The translations under genes were made by a program, and so were the position numbers. A stretch of 64,000 bases of DNA, from contig OZ316894.1 of the NCBI GenBank assembly GCA_973895155.1, forward strand, positions 15,252,001 through 15,316,000. The letters are read 5' to 3'. This stretch comes from Marsupella aquatica. Its lineage: Eukaryota > Marchantiophyta. The notes beneath the pieces are model-generated. The model was not told where the DNA came from and made no database searches. It saw only the letters and a program-made list of their open reading frames with translations. Positions 1 to 11,649 of this stretch are shown piece after piece. How positions within the stretch are numbered: position 1 is the stretch's first letter; each line of letters opens with the position of its first letter.

Positions 1-520
1 AAGCGAGTGTGACATTACTAGCGCCCGGCGCTAGTAATGTTAATTCATTTTTATAGCCCAATTTTTGTAAAATTTTCTCATAAATACACTCAATATGATG
101 TTATTTTAAAGGGTCCAAGCAAGTGTGACATTACTAGCTCCGGGCGCTAGTAATGTTAATTTATTTTTATAGCCTTTTTTGCTTAATTTTTTCCCATAAA
201 GACACTCAAAATAGTGTCATTTTGGAGGGTCTAGGTGGGTGTGACATTACTAGCTCTTGGCGCTAGTAATATTTTATCATTTTTGTTACTCTTTGCTTAC
301 TTATCTTTTGTAAACATGCACTCATATAGTGTCATTTTGGAGTGTCTTGGTGACTTGAATATTACTAGCTCTCGGCGCTAGTAACATTTTTAAATGTTTT
401 ATACTAATTTTAGCTCAATTTTTTGTAGAAAAATTCTTAAAATAATATCATTCTTAGAGGGGATCAAGCCAAGTAAGATATTACCAGCACCCGAGGCTAG
501 TAACATTTGTATCTTTTTTA
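1..520. repeat. Tandem satellite, five decaying ~116-bp units with a palindromic core
   Basis: Cores begin near 9, 122, 240, 358 and 476, about 116 bases apart. Each core reads close to cattactagcgcc followed by its own inverted complement (ggcgctagtaatg), so every unit could form a hairpin or cruciform with arms of about 12–13 bases. The spacers are T-rich and also shared (tttttatagcc, cactcaaaatagtgtcatttt). The units diverge steadily from left to right, and the array probably continues beyond the window's left edge. No coding potential. Confidence 0.85.
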
Positions 521-2689
521 TCTTTTTTATTAAATTTGTTTTATGGATTTATGTTTATTATTTCTTGTAATTAACTCTTGTGCCAAAGTTTCTTTAAAAA
601 ATGATGGATGTTTCTACACATAAATGTGTCATTTGATGATAGCACCTAATACTTTTATCAATCAATACGTCAAATAAATATGATTTACGATAGCGCCTAG
701 GGCTATTATACATTCTGCACAAGATTTTAGGACTATTGAGATAGCAATTAGGTACTAAATTAGGGATTATATCATATAAATATATTCAATTTGTCTCAAT
801 TTCTTTTGCATCTGGAGCTATTATGGGATTTATTTCTAGATTTAATCCAAGAGTTTGATCTTCATGACCTTTAAACACATCAAATTACGCCAATTTGTAT
901 AGTAGAGTATGACATTACTATCATATTTTCCTTGTTCTATACTAGATATTTTGGGGTTGCTAGAGAGTGTCAAACTCTAATCCTATTGTAGCCTAAAACT
1001 TTTCTCATTTTCTTAAGCACCTCACCTTCTTATGAGAATAATTTAGAAGTAATTCTAATTTTTTTCATGAAAATAACAACAACCCACATATATAGAATCA
1101 ACAACTTGAAAAATATAAAATATGTATTACTTGATTTAATTAGGAATTAGATAAAAAATATTCCAAATGAGGAGTTTTTTGGCCAAGACTCTGTCCCTCA
1201 CGTAAGCACTCTTTCAATAATCTTGATGATGATGTACACTTTAAGTCTCCCCCTTAGAATTTAAAGAGGATCAGATTTGGCCAAATGCAAGAAATACGCA
1301 CTTGGTTTATAGGAGAAGTATATTGCATTTTTGTAAGAGTTCAACAAACATAGGAATTTGTTGTATGTTAATTGTAAATCTTGTGACTATGTAAAAACTA
1401 TGATGGTATTTTGACTAGCGTCGGGAGGGGGTGTTAATGATAACCCTTGCCAAAATGCTAAGTATCCACTGACAAAATACAAATTACATACTTTCCAATA
1501 AACAATGCACATTTTGTTTGCCTAACATGTGATGTAATTTGCTAATTATAACCCTTGCAACTAATATGAAAACGTATCATTGTATTTTGGCTAGCGCTCG
1601 ACGCTAGTAAACTTATCCCATTATGACAAAAAGCGATAGCCTGGATCATGAATATCATAGAAAATATATTTTTGGCTCTTGAAAATAATTTTTTTTTTTT
1701 GTTGTGAGCGCAAAAACTCCTGTTATCTTCCTTGATTTTTCCTGTTATGATTTTTCCTATTTACTGTTTCCTGTCACGGAGGTCAGGCCCATCGGTTTTA
1801 CGTCATGAAGATTGGTACAATTCCCATTTCAACTAGATTTCAAAGGCACACCTTAGTTATCCATTCAATTCCATTTCCTACAACTAATTCAAACATCAAA
1901 AACTTAGGTTTGATTCATGAAATGTTTAAAATTCCATTGATGTGAGTGGTACAAATCTTCTCCATTAGATTCTTTCTCCTAAGCCCAATTTGGCATGAGA
2001 AAAAGACCCACACTTGGTCAAAAATCAATGTTGAAGAAAAGACAATGAATCATGGTCTTGGGAGTCCAAGGCTCCCTCAAAAGGTTGAGATGCCAAAAGG
2101 TTTAAAAGCCTAAAAACCTTTTCTGATCTAAACTTAAGGTCCTAAAAGGTAAGATAAGTCTAAGACTCTATAAATCTAATTCCTAAAGGTACACTAAACT
2201 ATGTCCCTCTATATCCTACTATATCTAACTCATGGAAAGGCTCAAGAGGTGAGAAAGAGATGCAAAATAGTTTAAGCAACACATGCCAAGATATCCCGAA
2301 GAATCGGTTTAGGATATTTTGAAGTTTCTGCTTTTCATGATTTAAGAAATTCTTCATGTAGCCCTTACAAAAAGCTTTCCAACGAGACCAAAAGCTCCTC
2401 CAACCGACATGGGGCCGATCCACAATCATCCGACAAAGTTGGTGCAAAATCCTCAAACCGAAATCCCACTAAAAGCGATTTTCTCCGGATTTAGCTAAAA
2501 GCTATTTATTTTGGATTTAGCAGGAAGCGATTCTTCAGTCTGAAATCCCAACTTCTTCACTTCTTTCTAAAACTTCCTTTTGAGGCTCAAAATAGGTTAA
2601 GGGGTGATCAGATGCTTCCAAAAACTCTCAAGTAGTGACAAAAAGTTTTAAATTGTACCAGTTTTACTCCATAACTCTTATTTGCCATT
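521..2689. other. AT-rich non-coding stretch with one stray satellite core
   Basis: No convincing gene here. A single satellite-like core (ctagcgctcgacgctagtaa) lies near 1592–1612, and a partial one near 1417, so the flanking satellite once reached or was copied into this stretch. The rest is AT-rich DNA with short chance reading frames only. Confidence 0.5.
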
Positions 2690-2875
2690 CCACACTTGTT
2701 CCTTTGAGGATGGGTCATGGTTTCAGGGGTCCAATGTAATCAATACCCCACTTCTCAAATGGTGCCAGAGGTAGGATAGGGTGTAGTGGATGTCTTGTGG
2801 ACGCCCTTGGTCCTCCCGCTCGTTGACAAGGATCACATTGTTTGATAAACTGATAGACATCCTTGTGCAAGGTGG
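2690..2875 (-). pseudogene. Integrase fragment of the Ty3/gypsy family
   Basis: Nucleotide homology to 13561–13735 of the complete element: both share the stretch reading ccaggtccgatgtaatcaa-like, then gtgccagaggtag and ggacgcccttggtcctcccgct. It corresponds to the segment between the zinc-binding HHCC region and the first catalytic aspartate of integrase. It is fused to LTR sequence at about 2876–2880, with a few extra bases at the junction. It is a fragment and cannot function. Confidence 0.75.
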
Positions 2876-3904
2876 GTTTGGCTCCCTAAACCCAAGATAC
2901 CCCCCTGCACAAGCTGATTCCCACAAGTTTTGCTCTCGACGAGGCCGGTTTTGTGGCTTAGCGACATGGGACGCTGCTAACTCTACTAACATTTTACACA
3001 CATATACTGGACAGATCCTTCATCGGGTCATGAGATACGTAGTCGGCTTATTCTATGCCTTTCCTTGTTTTCCCTTTGTGGTCTTCCTTTAGGTATGTTT
3101 GGATTCCACCGCCGGAATGATCCCCAACTGGCTTGGGTAAGCCGCTGAGACCTCTCTCAGCTCGACACATCCAACTCTTACTACCTTGCTTACTCCCTTC
3201 TCTTGGTTGATGTGGGCAATCTTCAAACAAGTTAATGCGACACACAAATAGCAAAATGACTCCTTCTGACTGAGTTATACCATGCACTTGCCATACAAAC
3301 AGTACTTCTCATACACAAGATCTGCGAACTAAGCCGTGAGGCCAACTCTATTCATCTCTTAGGCATGAGGAAACATGAATATACACAAGGGTCACAATAT
3401 AACTAACCGAGAGCTTCTTTTACTACTTGATCCCAGCCCTGCTGATGCACTAAAAACTTGCTAAGAAAGAAGGCCCTGAACTCCCCGCAGCCCAGGTACT
3501 TATCATGGCAGTGGATCCGCCTAATCTACCTAATTGTAATCTACCTATGTACAGCGAGGCAGGAGCACAAGTGGTGCTTTTACCAGTGGATCCGCAATCC
3601 CACTAATCTAAGTGTCAGGGCCGCCTCTTGGTCCTGATTCTAATTCTAAACTTGGAGATCTGAGCCCGCCCTGCCCTGCCCACTCACGCCTCCTCCCTCC
3701 ACGTCCGCCCTCTTTAAAAGGGGCGGCCCTCCACCACCATCATGGTAGCGGTGGCTGGTCCTCAATGGATGCCCCCAACGCTTCCTCCGCAGCCATTGCT
3801 GTAGGTCCATCCTCTGACAGATTACCTGCCCCGGACCGAGTCAACTCTCCATTGGCCTGACTGGGCCCACCCTCGGCTTTGGTCTTAGCATCGGTCACGG
3901 CCTC

Positions 3905-6900
3905 TTATACGGCCTCTAGTGGTGGATCCGGTACCCCGGCTTCATCATTGAGTGTCCTGGCCTCGGCTCTGCCATCCCCGCCTTCTAGGGCAGTTGGATC
4001 CTCTGCCGTGACCTTGCCTGAGGTTGGTGTCGGGTTTACCTCCTTGGTCATGATGGCTTGAGAAGCTACATTACTCCCTGACCCATAAGGTTTCCGCTTA
4101 TTCTTCTTCCCTATTTTGGCAGCTGGTCCTTTCCCCTTGCCACTTATCTCCGGCACGGGTGCAAGTGTTGTGGCTTGTCCTTCGGCCAGTACTACTCTTG
4201 GAAACTTGGTTGCCCCAATTGAACTTGATGAAGCCAAGCACTTAAATACTACGGTTTGTTTCTTTAGCCGCTCCATTTGGTTGTCGGCTCGCCGCTGTAA
4301 CTTCTCCATCTTCCTCGTGCTTTCCTCCAACTCCTCCTGCACTTCGTCCAGGTCCTTGCGCGCCTCCTCTAGCTCCTTCTGGGCTTCCTCCAATTCCTTT
4401 TTTAAGGTAGCCCTCTCCTCCTGGGTTGCTCTTAGCTCCTTGTCGAGCTCCGCTACGACCTCAGACTCCATTTTATTCATCTTGGCATAAGTCTGATTGA
4501 GCTGGTCGTCTTTCTCACGCAGGTCGGCCTTGAAGCTGGCCGTCAAGGATGCAAGCTCCTGCTGCAGCACAATAATCCTTTGATAGGATTTCCCTAACTC
4601 GGCCTCCTTCTGCTCAAGGGCTCCGCGGATATCCTCGAGTTCCCCCTTCAATGCCCTTTCCCTTCTCTGAGTCTCCGCCATGGCCCAATTGTTGGCTGCT
4701 ATGTGGGCCTCCTCTGCGTCCCTTAGCTCCCGCTTCCACTTCTCTCTTTCCTTGACCGCAACGGCCAACTCCCCCTGGGTTCGAGTTAGTTTACCCTTGA
4801 TAATCTGATTATTAGACTAAGTGGTATCCAATTGCCCCTGCATGATGTCTAGCTCATGCCGCTTAATCCGTAGCTCATCTTGGGCTTTCTTGGCCTCCTT
4901 CAGGTCTTCCACCTCGGCTTCCCTTGCCCTAAGTCAATGGATGACCTCGTCTTTCTTTCTTCTCTCCAAAGCCACTGCTTCTTCTAATCGGAGTTTTTCC
5001 AACATCTCCCTCTGGAAAAAAGGTCCCTGCTCCAACTCCTCCCCAAAGATGCTGAGCGCAAGTTCCCCACACATCTCCTCGTACTCCATGGCTCTGTCTT
5101 TAGCATAGGTGGAGTGAGTAGAAGTCATCTGCATCAACGACCGCGGCCTTTGTTCCCAAGCCGCCTTGCGGATTTCTTCTATCGTGGCTGGAGGGCTGGT
5201 TTGTTTTTTTGCAAGCTGCCTGATGTCCTCTGGCCATTCTCCCCCTTGTAAATCTTTCTCCCTAGCCAGGGCTGCCCTCTCTTCCTCCTTGAGTCGCTCC
5301 TGAAACTCTTGTGCCATCTGTTTTATGTCGTCAAAGCTTGGGGGAGCGACATCTGGCAGGGGGGACTCGGGGCTGTTCTGCTGGGTGGGGTCCCCTCGAA
5401 CTACTCTTGGAAGCGTGGGGATGAAACGGCCATAGGTCCTTAATTCCTGGAACATGATGGTCCAACCCATAGCCGGAGTCATCATTGCCGTAGTCCTCCA
5501 CCGCCTCCTCCACTGCTTGGACTACCGGTTCCCCTGATGCTCCCCTGGTCTTGTTGTGAACACGGCCTCCTGCCAATCATAGCTAGCAGGTCCTAGTTCC
5601 TCCTCTGGCTTCCAGGCTATCTTCTCCCTCTGTTTCCCCTAAACAGGAGCCTTAGGCTGCCTTCCCTCGGCTATAGGACTCGAGGCTCCTACATACATAC
5701 AAACCCCCGGCTCGTGTTCCGGCCTCCTTCTTTCCTTGGCTCCGGTAAAGGGGTTTTCCTTCATGAGTCGGCTTAGGCCGACCTCTGAAGGAGTCTCCTA
5801 TACCTGTGCTGTTGCTGTTGCCGTTCTCTTTTCCTTCTCTAGCAATTTCAACAGATTATGCATGACTGGTTGCTGCATCGGCAAGTCCTCCGTCCTCGGC
5901 CTAAACACCTGCTCGATTGTAGGACTGTCGGGCTGGTTTGGTTTCTCTATTGCCGGCCTCTATTCTGGAACCTCCTCTGGTGCCCTTGCTTGCAGTGGAA
6001 GTACCGGGGCAAAGATCTGACTTCGGGCATACCGGCATAACAGCGGCATGTGATAGCCAAGCCGGGACACGCTTCCCATGCCAATCGCCTGCTGTTCCTC
6101 CTTCAAGATCTTCTTCAATTGGGTGAGGAGGTACCCGTTGTAGTCCCGGCTTGGGTCTGGCCTTTCCGCTAGGTAGACCTATGCCTTGCCAATCTCTGGC
6201 CTCGGCAAGTTGCAGTGCATGGTTACCTGCAAGAAATCGATGATCTCTCCTATGTGCGGGTTGGTGCAGCTGTTCCAAAAGAAGCCATTCTTCGTTGATG
6301 GCCCTGGGAACAATCGGAACTCTTTGTCTGGCAAGGTCTTCCGGGTATCTACTTTGGTCTTATTGCCCATCGGCAAGCCAAACACTTCGGTAATCACCGG
6401 GGGAGTGAGATAGAAATCCTTCCCATACACCCTTGTGGAATTGGTCTCAGGTTCCCATGATCCCATAAATTCTAATAAATCTGAATCCGGCACCTCCGGC
6501 TTCATCCATGGTAATTTCACAAAAGCTTCCAAGCCGGATCCGGCCATGAAGCCCTGGTACTTCCGAGTTCTGCATAGCCGTAAAGCATGCATCCTCTTCA
6601 TGTGCAAAGTGTAATTGCACTTCCTTGGGGAGGGTTGCCGCCCAGCCTTTCTAGGTGTCATCTCTTGTCGGAACAACATTGATGGGGTCGACCTCCTCTT
6701 CTTCGGCTTCGTCTTGCCTCCTGCTGCCTTGCTCGACTGGCTTCCTTGGTGCCGCCGACCTTGTTCTCTTCGCAGGGGTGGTCACTTTGTTGGAGTTCCC
6801 TTTCCTCTTCATAGCTGCTGCCGTGGATGTTTCTCCTAGCACGGTTGCCTTCGTCCACCCCTCCGTGCTACCCTTCAACTCCGTGTATGTCGTTGCAACG

Positions 6901-7164
6901 GTTGATGGCTTCTTGGATGCTGACTATTCTGTTCTCACAAAACAGAAGATCGTCAAGTTCGTCGCCAATAGGTGTCCATAGGAATTCAGTTATGATGAGT
7001 TCTCCTCCTAAGAAGGCAGACTTCTGCAGCTCCCACAGTCAAGCGAGCTCCTGCCATTCTCAAGCGGCTCTCTCCAATTCTTCATCCTTGTAGGTCCCAA
7101 TATACTCAGTTGCCCGTTCTAACAGGCATCCCCAAAAATCAGCAGCCTGATTGACGTTGCTCAT
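3905..7164 (-). pseudogene. LTR-encoded ORF0 (globular domain plus coiled coil), broken copy
   Basis: Runs from the ATG at 7164 (MSNVNQAADFWG...) to about 3905 and is the homologue of the ORF at 19846–23225. In order it has an N-terminal helical segment (7164–7060), a basic/acidic linker (6878–6651), a globular domain (6560–6179, with DSDLLEFMGSWEP and FYLTPPVITEVFGLP), an acidic linker, and a long coiled coil rich in Glu, Lys and Arg heptads (about 5485–4280). It ends in a Pro/Thr-rich tail with a KKNKRKPYGSGSN basic patch. Frameshifts and stops interrupt it. The globular domain resembles plant mobile-domain-type or gypsy-associated transposon proteins in size and position, but I cannot assign it firmly. 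Confidence 0.6.
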
Positions 7165-7538
7165 ACCCTTCCTTGAATTGATAGTCGGTATTTGCTCCCT
7201 CCCCAAGTGCTTGCCTAAGCAACTGACAGAAGTTGCTTCACGTAGTCGTCTGCTTAGTTCGTGCTTGCAAATGAGCCACCATTCCTTGTGATCGATCCTC
7301 ACCCCCCTGCCTGGTCTTCCTTCCCGTTAGTTACCCATAGCCGCCGGTACTTAGCGCGCCCTAACCCTAATCGTGTTCCCTCTTCCGACGCCCTTACTTC
7401 CGGCCTCGACTTGGGTTCCATAGTCACCCTTAATTGTTTATATTTTCCTTGTTTTTGTTACTATACTAATGTGTTTCTAGGGTACACTCTTGATTTTACC
7501 ATTTAAACTGGCCTAGTGATTCCTGGCTAGGCATCACA

Positions 7539-8575
7539 GCACAAAAGGCCTAGGAGCTGCGCATGGGCTATTTGCCACAAATTTTAGGGAGTTTATGAAA
7601 GTAGTCACCAAAGTTCACAGACAAACGTCAAAATTCTGTGGAATCAACTCAAGAGTAAAGAGTAGGTAGGACATAGTAGTTCATATTACGCATAGAATTT
7701 AGTGAATGTGTTTCATATAGATGGAATTAGCCCCATTGGGAGGGAGGGGTAAAGGGCTATGTGCAACCCTAGAATCATTCCTTTCAGTCTGGCCCAGTAG
7801 CAGAGGAGAGGAGAGGAGAGGAGAAGAGGAGTCGTTTTGGCTTGAAGGCGGACACAATTGGACTATGGCGGAACGCGGAGGGGAGAGGGGAGGCTTTGGC
7901 AGGGGTTGTGGAAGATGGAGAGAGTTTAGGATGGAGAAATGGGTGTCTGTGACGAAGCCATCCTTCATTTGTTAGTTCACAGATATTCTTGATATGATTA
8001 GTGTAGCTGTCTAGTCAAATATATGTTGGCCAAGGTTGGGATTCAACTTTGTAGTCACTTTAGCGGAAGACGATGTTGTAGTTAGCAAAAAACCCAACAA
8101 TGAAGTCCCATGAAGGGATATCAAATTATATGTACGGCACCACCGTTAGTGTCCCATTTATTATAAAGATGTAATTTCAGTCATTCATTTGAAGGAGTCC
8201 TTTTTTCATTGCCTTTTGTAATTCATCCAATGGAATAGGTTTTGGAAATTTAAAAGTATGCTTTTGAAAACATCAATTTTGGGTTTTGGAAATTTCAGAT
8301 CACCTTTTTGGATTTTTGAAATGAATGTTTTGGAAATTTCATCCTTCAACTTTGGACAAAAGAATCTCTAGAGTTAGTGAAATGTTAGATCAATAGAGCT
8401 TAGCTTAGCGCAGATTCCTCGTCCGACGACTATCTAATCCTTGGGCTCTAGAAGTCCCCCCCCCCTTTAAGCTTCTGACCCAGAGGCCTTCCTCTTGAGA
8501 TTTTGTTAACATTCTGAATCATCTATGGGGTGATTAGAGAGGTTGAGTGATTCACAGAATTGGTCTAAGGAGGGC
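7539..8575. other. Non-coding spacer with a purine microsatellite
   Basis: No gene supported. A GAGGA-rich purine tract lies at about 7801–7832, and a run of 13 C residues near 8455–8467. Short open frames here (for example 7721–7975) consist of the purine tract and have no protein-like composition. Confidence 0.5.
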
Positions 8576-8740
8576 TCCTTTCCAAGCCCATAATAACCTT
8601 GCCCCGACTAGTCCCCATTAAAGTTTAACGGGCCTCCTCCTCATTGCATGTTCGCTATTCAATATTCTTTCCAAGCCCATACCCTGCCCCAACCAGCCCC
8701 CATTAAAGTTGTAATGGGACTCCTCCTCATCGCAGGTTTG
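8576..8740. repeat. Two-copy tandem duplication (~95 bp)
   Basis: The block starting tttccaagcccataataacc (8578) is repeated from about 8668 (tttccaagcccataccctgcc). Both copies carry ccccattaaagtt followed by a ggactcctcctcat-type stretch. It sits directly beside the 3' end of the LINE, so it may be LINE 3' UTR sequence or duplicated target. Confidence 0.7.
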
Positions 8741-8869
8741 GTAATGGTAATGGTAATGTATTATAAGCTCCGGGACCATGAAAGTCAAAGGAGCTACCAC
8801 AAAAAGTAAAGTACAATGCAATCAAAGAAAAGAGCAACCAAAAGAGATTGCTCAGAAGAGGACAACTAT

Positions 8870-9189
8870 GTCCTCAAAGAAACTATGGACCTAGAGAGCC
8901 CTATGGACCTAGAGAGCCCTGAAAGATTTTCCAAACCTATTCTCCTTTCCCTATCCACCGCAAAGATATATCTTCCAAGTTGCTGAGGGGGCAGACCAAA
9001 CAATGCATACAAATCTTTCACCAAGATTTGAGATGCCATCCTAACCCCCTCATAAAACTTGCAAGCAATGAATACATGATATTCATTCTCTATACTAGAG
9101 CTATCACATAGTTGACAAACCCTCTTTTTCCTGTCAATATCCTTCCATCTCCCTTGTTCTACTTCAAGGTGGTGTGAGCTTAGTCTATA
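8870..9189 (-). pseudogene. LINE ORF2 C-terminal zinc-finger region (zf-RVT-like)
   Basis: In the reverse transcriptase frame, separated from it by one TAG stop at about 9190. It reads through RVCQLCDSSSIENEYHVFIAC, a CxxC...HxxxxC pattern typical of the C-terminal zinc-binding region of plant LINE ORF2 proteins. It ends at a stop near 8868. A perfect 18-base tandem duplication (ctatggacctagagagcc) lies at 8883–8918. Confidence 0.65.
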
Positions 9190-10582
9190 CTAAGCAATAA
9201 GTTGTCTAAGTTGTACTGAGATAGTGCTAGATAAGTATTCTTGTTCTCGATATTTCTTCATGGGGTTCACATCTCTCATGTAGTATTGCTGCCGTGGGCT
9301 AGGTTCATGCCAAAGTTTGTGCAAAGCCTTTTGCTCAAGTTTTGCTCTTAGCTTGGTTGGGTGTGTTGGCCATTCATGTTCAGGAAAATCCCAAGCATGG
9401 GCCCACCGGCACACATCTGCATACCACCCTTTAGCTGAAGATGAGCGCAAGGCATGAAAAGGAAATCTGTTTTCCTCCAACTCTCTTACACGCATGATGT
9501 ATTTGAGTGTGTGGAAGAGTGCCTCCACCTCCAAAGGAAACAAGCCTGCCTCTGCAAGTGTAAGTGCATATGGGGTTTGTGACTTGATCCCAAGCTCCAT
9601 CTCAAGAAATAGCTTTTGCAGCCCCTCAATCTGTTGCCACCCAGATTTAGACACACCTGCTCCCCAAATTGGTGCTCCATAAAGAATGACTGGTTTCACC
9701 AAAGCTCCAAAGAGATGTTTCCTTAACCTCCAAGTGTGTAGACCAGCTCTTTTGCATTTGTTCATGAATGCATAAAAAGCTCTGTACCCATTGGCAGCCC
9801 TAGATTTTACACATGAGGCCCAACTCAAGTTTTGAGAGAACTCCACCCCAAGGTATTTGTAGGTCCTCACAAATTCCACCAGATTCCCTTGGAAGTAGAG
9901 CTCTGGATTTTGTCGTGTGCCAATGCCCAAACACTTGGTCTTCTTGAGGTTGACTACCATCCCTGTTGCTTGACAAAACTCCTCCAAGGCATTGAGATGT
10001 CTTTGCAAAGCTTCTTGAGCATGAGCAAGTAGGACCACATCATCTGCAAATATAAGAAGTTGGAGGACAAACCTACCCAATTGAGTGCCAACTCCACCAT
10101 GCTCCTCCAAAATGTTGTGTAGCTGATCAATGAAGATGCCAAAGAGAGTTGGTGAGAGAGGACAACCTTGGATCACCCCAAGAGTGCTCCAGATTTCTTC
10201 AGAGGTTTCCTTTGAAAGTTTGATGCGCACTTCTTGGTACAATTTAGAAACAGCCAACCTGAGCTCTTCAGGCACTTCCAACTCCACCATCCTATCCCAA
10301 AGCTTGGATCGGGAAACTTTGTCAAAGGCCTTGGAGAAGTCCACAAACAAGCAAAATAATGGTTTATGTGGAGATTTGGCCTTTTCACACAACACCCTCA
10401 AGCAGAGAATGTGATCCATAGTGCTGAATTCTCTCCTAAAACCTGCTTGTGAAGGTGCCCTTTTCATCTCACTCTCCAACCAAGAGCTTAATCTGGCTTC
10501 AAGTAGTCCTCCCAAAACTTTAGCAAAAGTATTGCCTACCATGATGGTTCTGTAGTTGTGCACATCGTCCTTGTTGCCTGCC
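9190..10582 (-). pseudogene. LINE ORF2 reverse transcriptase domain
   Basis: The reading frame is open from 10719 to 9190, but real homology starts at about 10580 (KFKAGNKDDVHNYRTIMVGN). Visible motifs are the RT finger/palm segments FVDFSKAFDKVSRSKLW, GVIQGCPLSPTLFGIFID and the catalytic FADDVVL, followed by the thumb and connection region. The first ~46 codons of the open frame are antisense to the LINE's own 5' UTR and are not protein sequence. The endonuclease that should precede the RT in the same frame is absent here and lies inverted at 11.6–12.1 kb. The product would reverse-transcribe LINE RNA at a nicked target site; this copy cannot because ORF2 is split. Confidence 0.85.
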
Positions 10583-10873
10583 TTGAATTTCACTTCGAGT
10601 TGGAAGGGAAATTGGCTGTGGTTTAAGCTCAGACTTTGCCAGAGCATTGGACACAGCGAGAATGTATCAGTGGCAAAGTTAGAGCTGCAACCGACATCGT
10701 TTGGTATGCACTTTAGCATGCACGATCTGCTACGTGTCCAGTTTCGGGATTCTGAGCTTGGGGTGAAATTTCACTTCGAGTTGGAAGGGCAATCGGCTGC
10801 GGTTTGAGCTCAAATTTTGGCAGAGTGTTGCAAACAGCGAGAGTGTATCACTGGCAAAGCTTTGTGATGGCAA
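10582..10873 (+). repeat. Two direct ~110-bp repeats in the LINE 5' UTR
   Basis: The segment at 10582–10692 (beginning gaatttcacttcgagttgg) is repeated at 10759–10873 (gaaatttcacttcgagttgg), with about 85% identity by eye and a period of about 177 bases. It lies immediately upstream of ORF1 on the same strand. Many L1-type elements carry monomer repeats with promoter activity at this position, so these are likely promoter monomers. Confidence 0.7.
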
Positions 10874-11637
10874 CGGAGGAGATTGCCCATCTCAAGGCTT
10901 TGCTTGAGAAAATCTTAGTTGTGGCTGAAAACTCTGCAATTGAGATTACCACACTCAACAAGGAGGTGACGGAGCTAAAGAATGAGAATGTCAAGCAAAA
11001 GAGGTTGATTAGTGATCTTCGATCTCAAACTCAGGAGAATGGTAAGCAACTCTCATTGCTTGCATCGTGTTTTGGAGACATGGAGAAGAGTATGTGCCCA
11101 GAGAAATCAGTGATACATGAGGCTGTAGGGGAGATTGAGGAGAAGCTCAAAACCTTTGCACAGGCTGCAAAACAATCACATATGGAATTTGTCCAAGCCA
11201 AGGAGGAGGAGCGGAGAGCACTAGAGGAAGAGCACAAGAACCAGCATGCAAGAGTCAGCAACTGCAAAATATCAGGCCTTGTTGAGGAGGAGAAGGAAGA
11301 CACCAAGAAGGTAGCAATTTCATTCTTCCAATCTCAGATGAAAGTGCATGACCCTATCATTTTGCAAGCATGTAGGATTGGGAAAAAGAAGGGGGACCTT
11401 CCGCGTCCAATCTTGGTGAAGTTTGCAGCTGAATCCGAGAAAGCTAGAGTGATGGCTAACAAGAGCATGCTTAAAGGGCTAAGGATTTGGTTGGATGATG
11501 ATCTGACTCCCACACAAGTCCAAGCAAGGAAAATTGAGCTTGAGAAGGTGAGGGTAGCCAAAGACCAAGGATTGGTAGCCTACTTGCGCAATGGACAAGC
11601 TGTTGTTACCAATAAGAAGAGAGTTGTTTCTAAATGA
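10867..11637 (+). CDS. LINE ORF1 protein (coiled coil plus RNA-binding domain)
   Basis: I chose the ATG at 10867 because upstream sequence is repeat UTR. The product is 256 residues. Residues ~5–75 form heptads (EIAHLKALLEKILVV, ITTLNKEVTELKNENV), and another helical stretch rich in Glu and Ala covers ~90–130. Residues ~135–256 (ISGLVEEEKEDTKK, RPILVKFAAESEKARVM, DDLTPTQVQARKIEL) match the layout of the RRM and C-terminal domain of L1-type ORF1 proteins, which trimerise and coat element RNA. The frame is intact and ends 13 bases before the endonuclease frame opens. Confidence 0.75.
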   Translation: MATEEIAHLKALLEKILVVAENSAIEITTLNKEVTELKNENVKQKRLISDLRSQTQENGKQLSLLASCFGDMEKSMCPEKSVIHEAVGEIEEKLKTFAQAAKQSHMEFVQAKEEERRALEEEHKNQHARVSNCKISGLVEEEKEDTKKVAISFFQSQMKVHDPIILQACRIGKKKGDLPRPILVKFAAESEKARVMANKSMLKGLRIWLDDDLTPTQVQARKIELEKVRVAKDQGLVAYLRNGQAVVTNKKRVVSK

Positions 11638-11649
11638 TGGATTGGGACC

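Larger units (their letters stand above)
2690..7538 (-). mobile_element. Ty3/gypsy LTR copy (4.66 kb) with a fused integrase scrap
   Basis: Read on the minus strand, this begins at 7538 with TGTGATGCC, the same terminus as the element at 12.4–23.6 kb. It matches that element's 18947–23601 segment over its whole length (4,659 versus 4,655 bases), with about 10% or more divergence by eye. At 2880 it stops about 15 bases short of the predicted LTR end and is joined to a 170-base piece of the same family's integrase gene (homologous to about 13561–13735). The simplest reading is a 5' LTR followed by an internal deletion that removed gag, protease and reverse transcriptase. The far end is truncated near 2690. 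Confidence 0.75.

Noticed and set aside
7721-7975. Paired open frames at the purine microsatellite
   Set aside because: Composition is explained by the GAGGA tract; no homologue-like features.
10583-10719. N-terminal ~46 codons of the 509-codon LINE frame on the minus strand
   Set aside because: This part is antisense to the LINE's 5' UTR repeat on the plus strand; real reverse transcriptase homology starts at about 10580.
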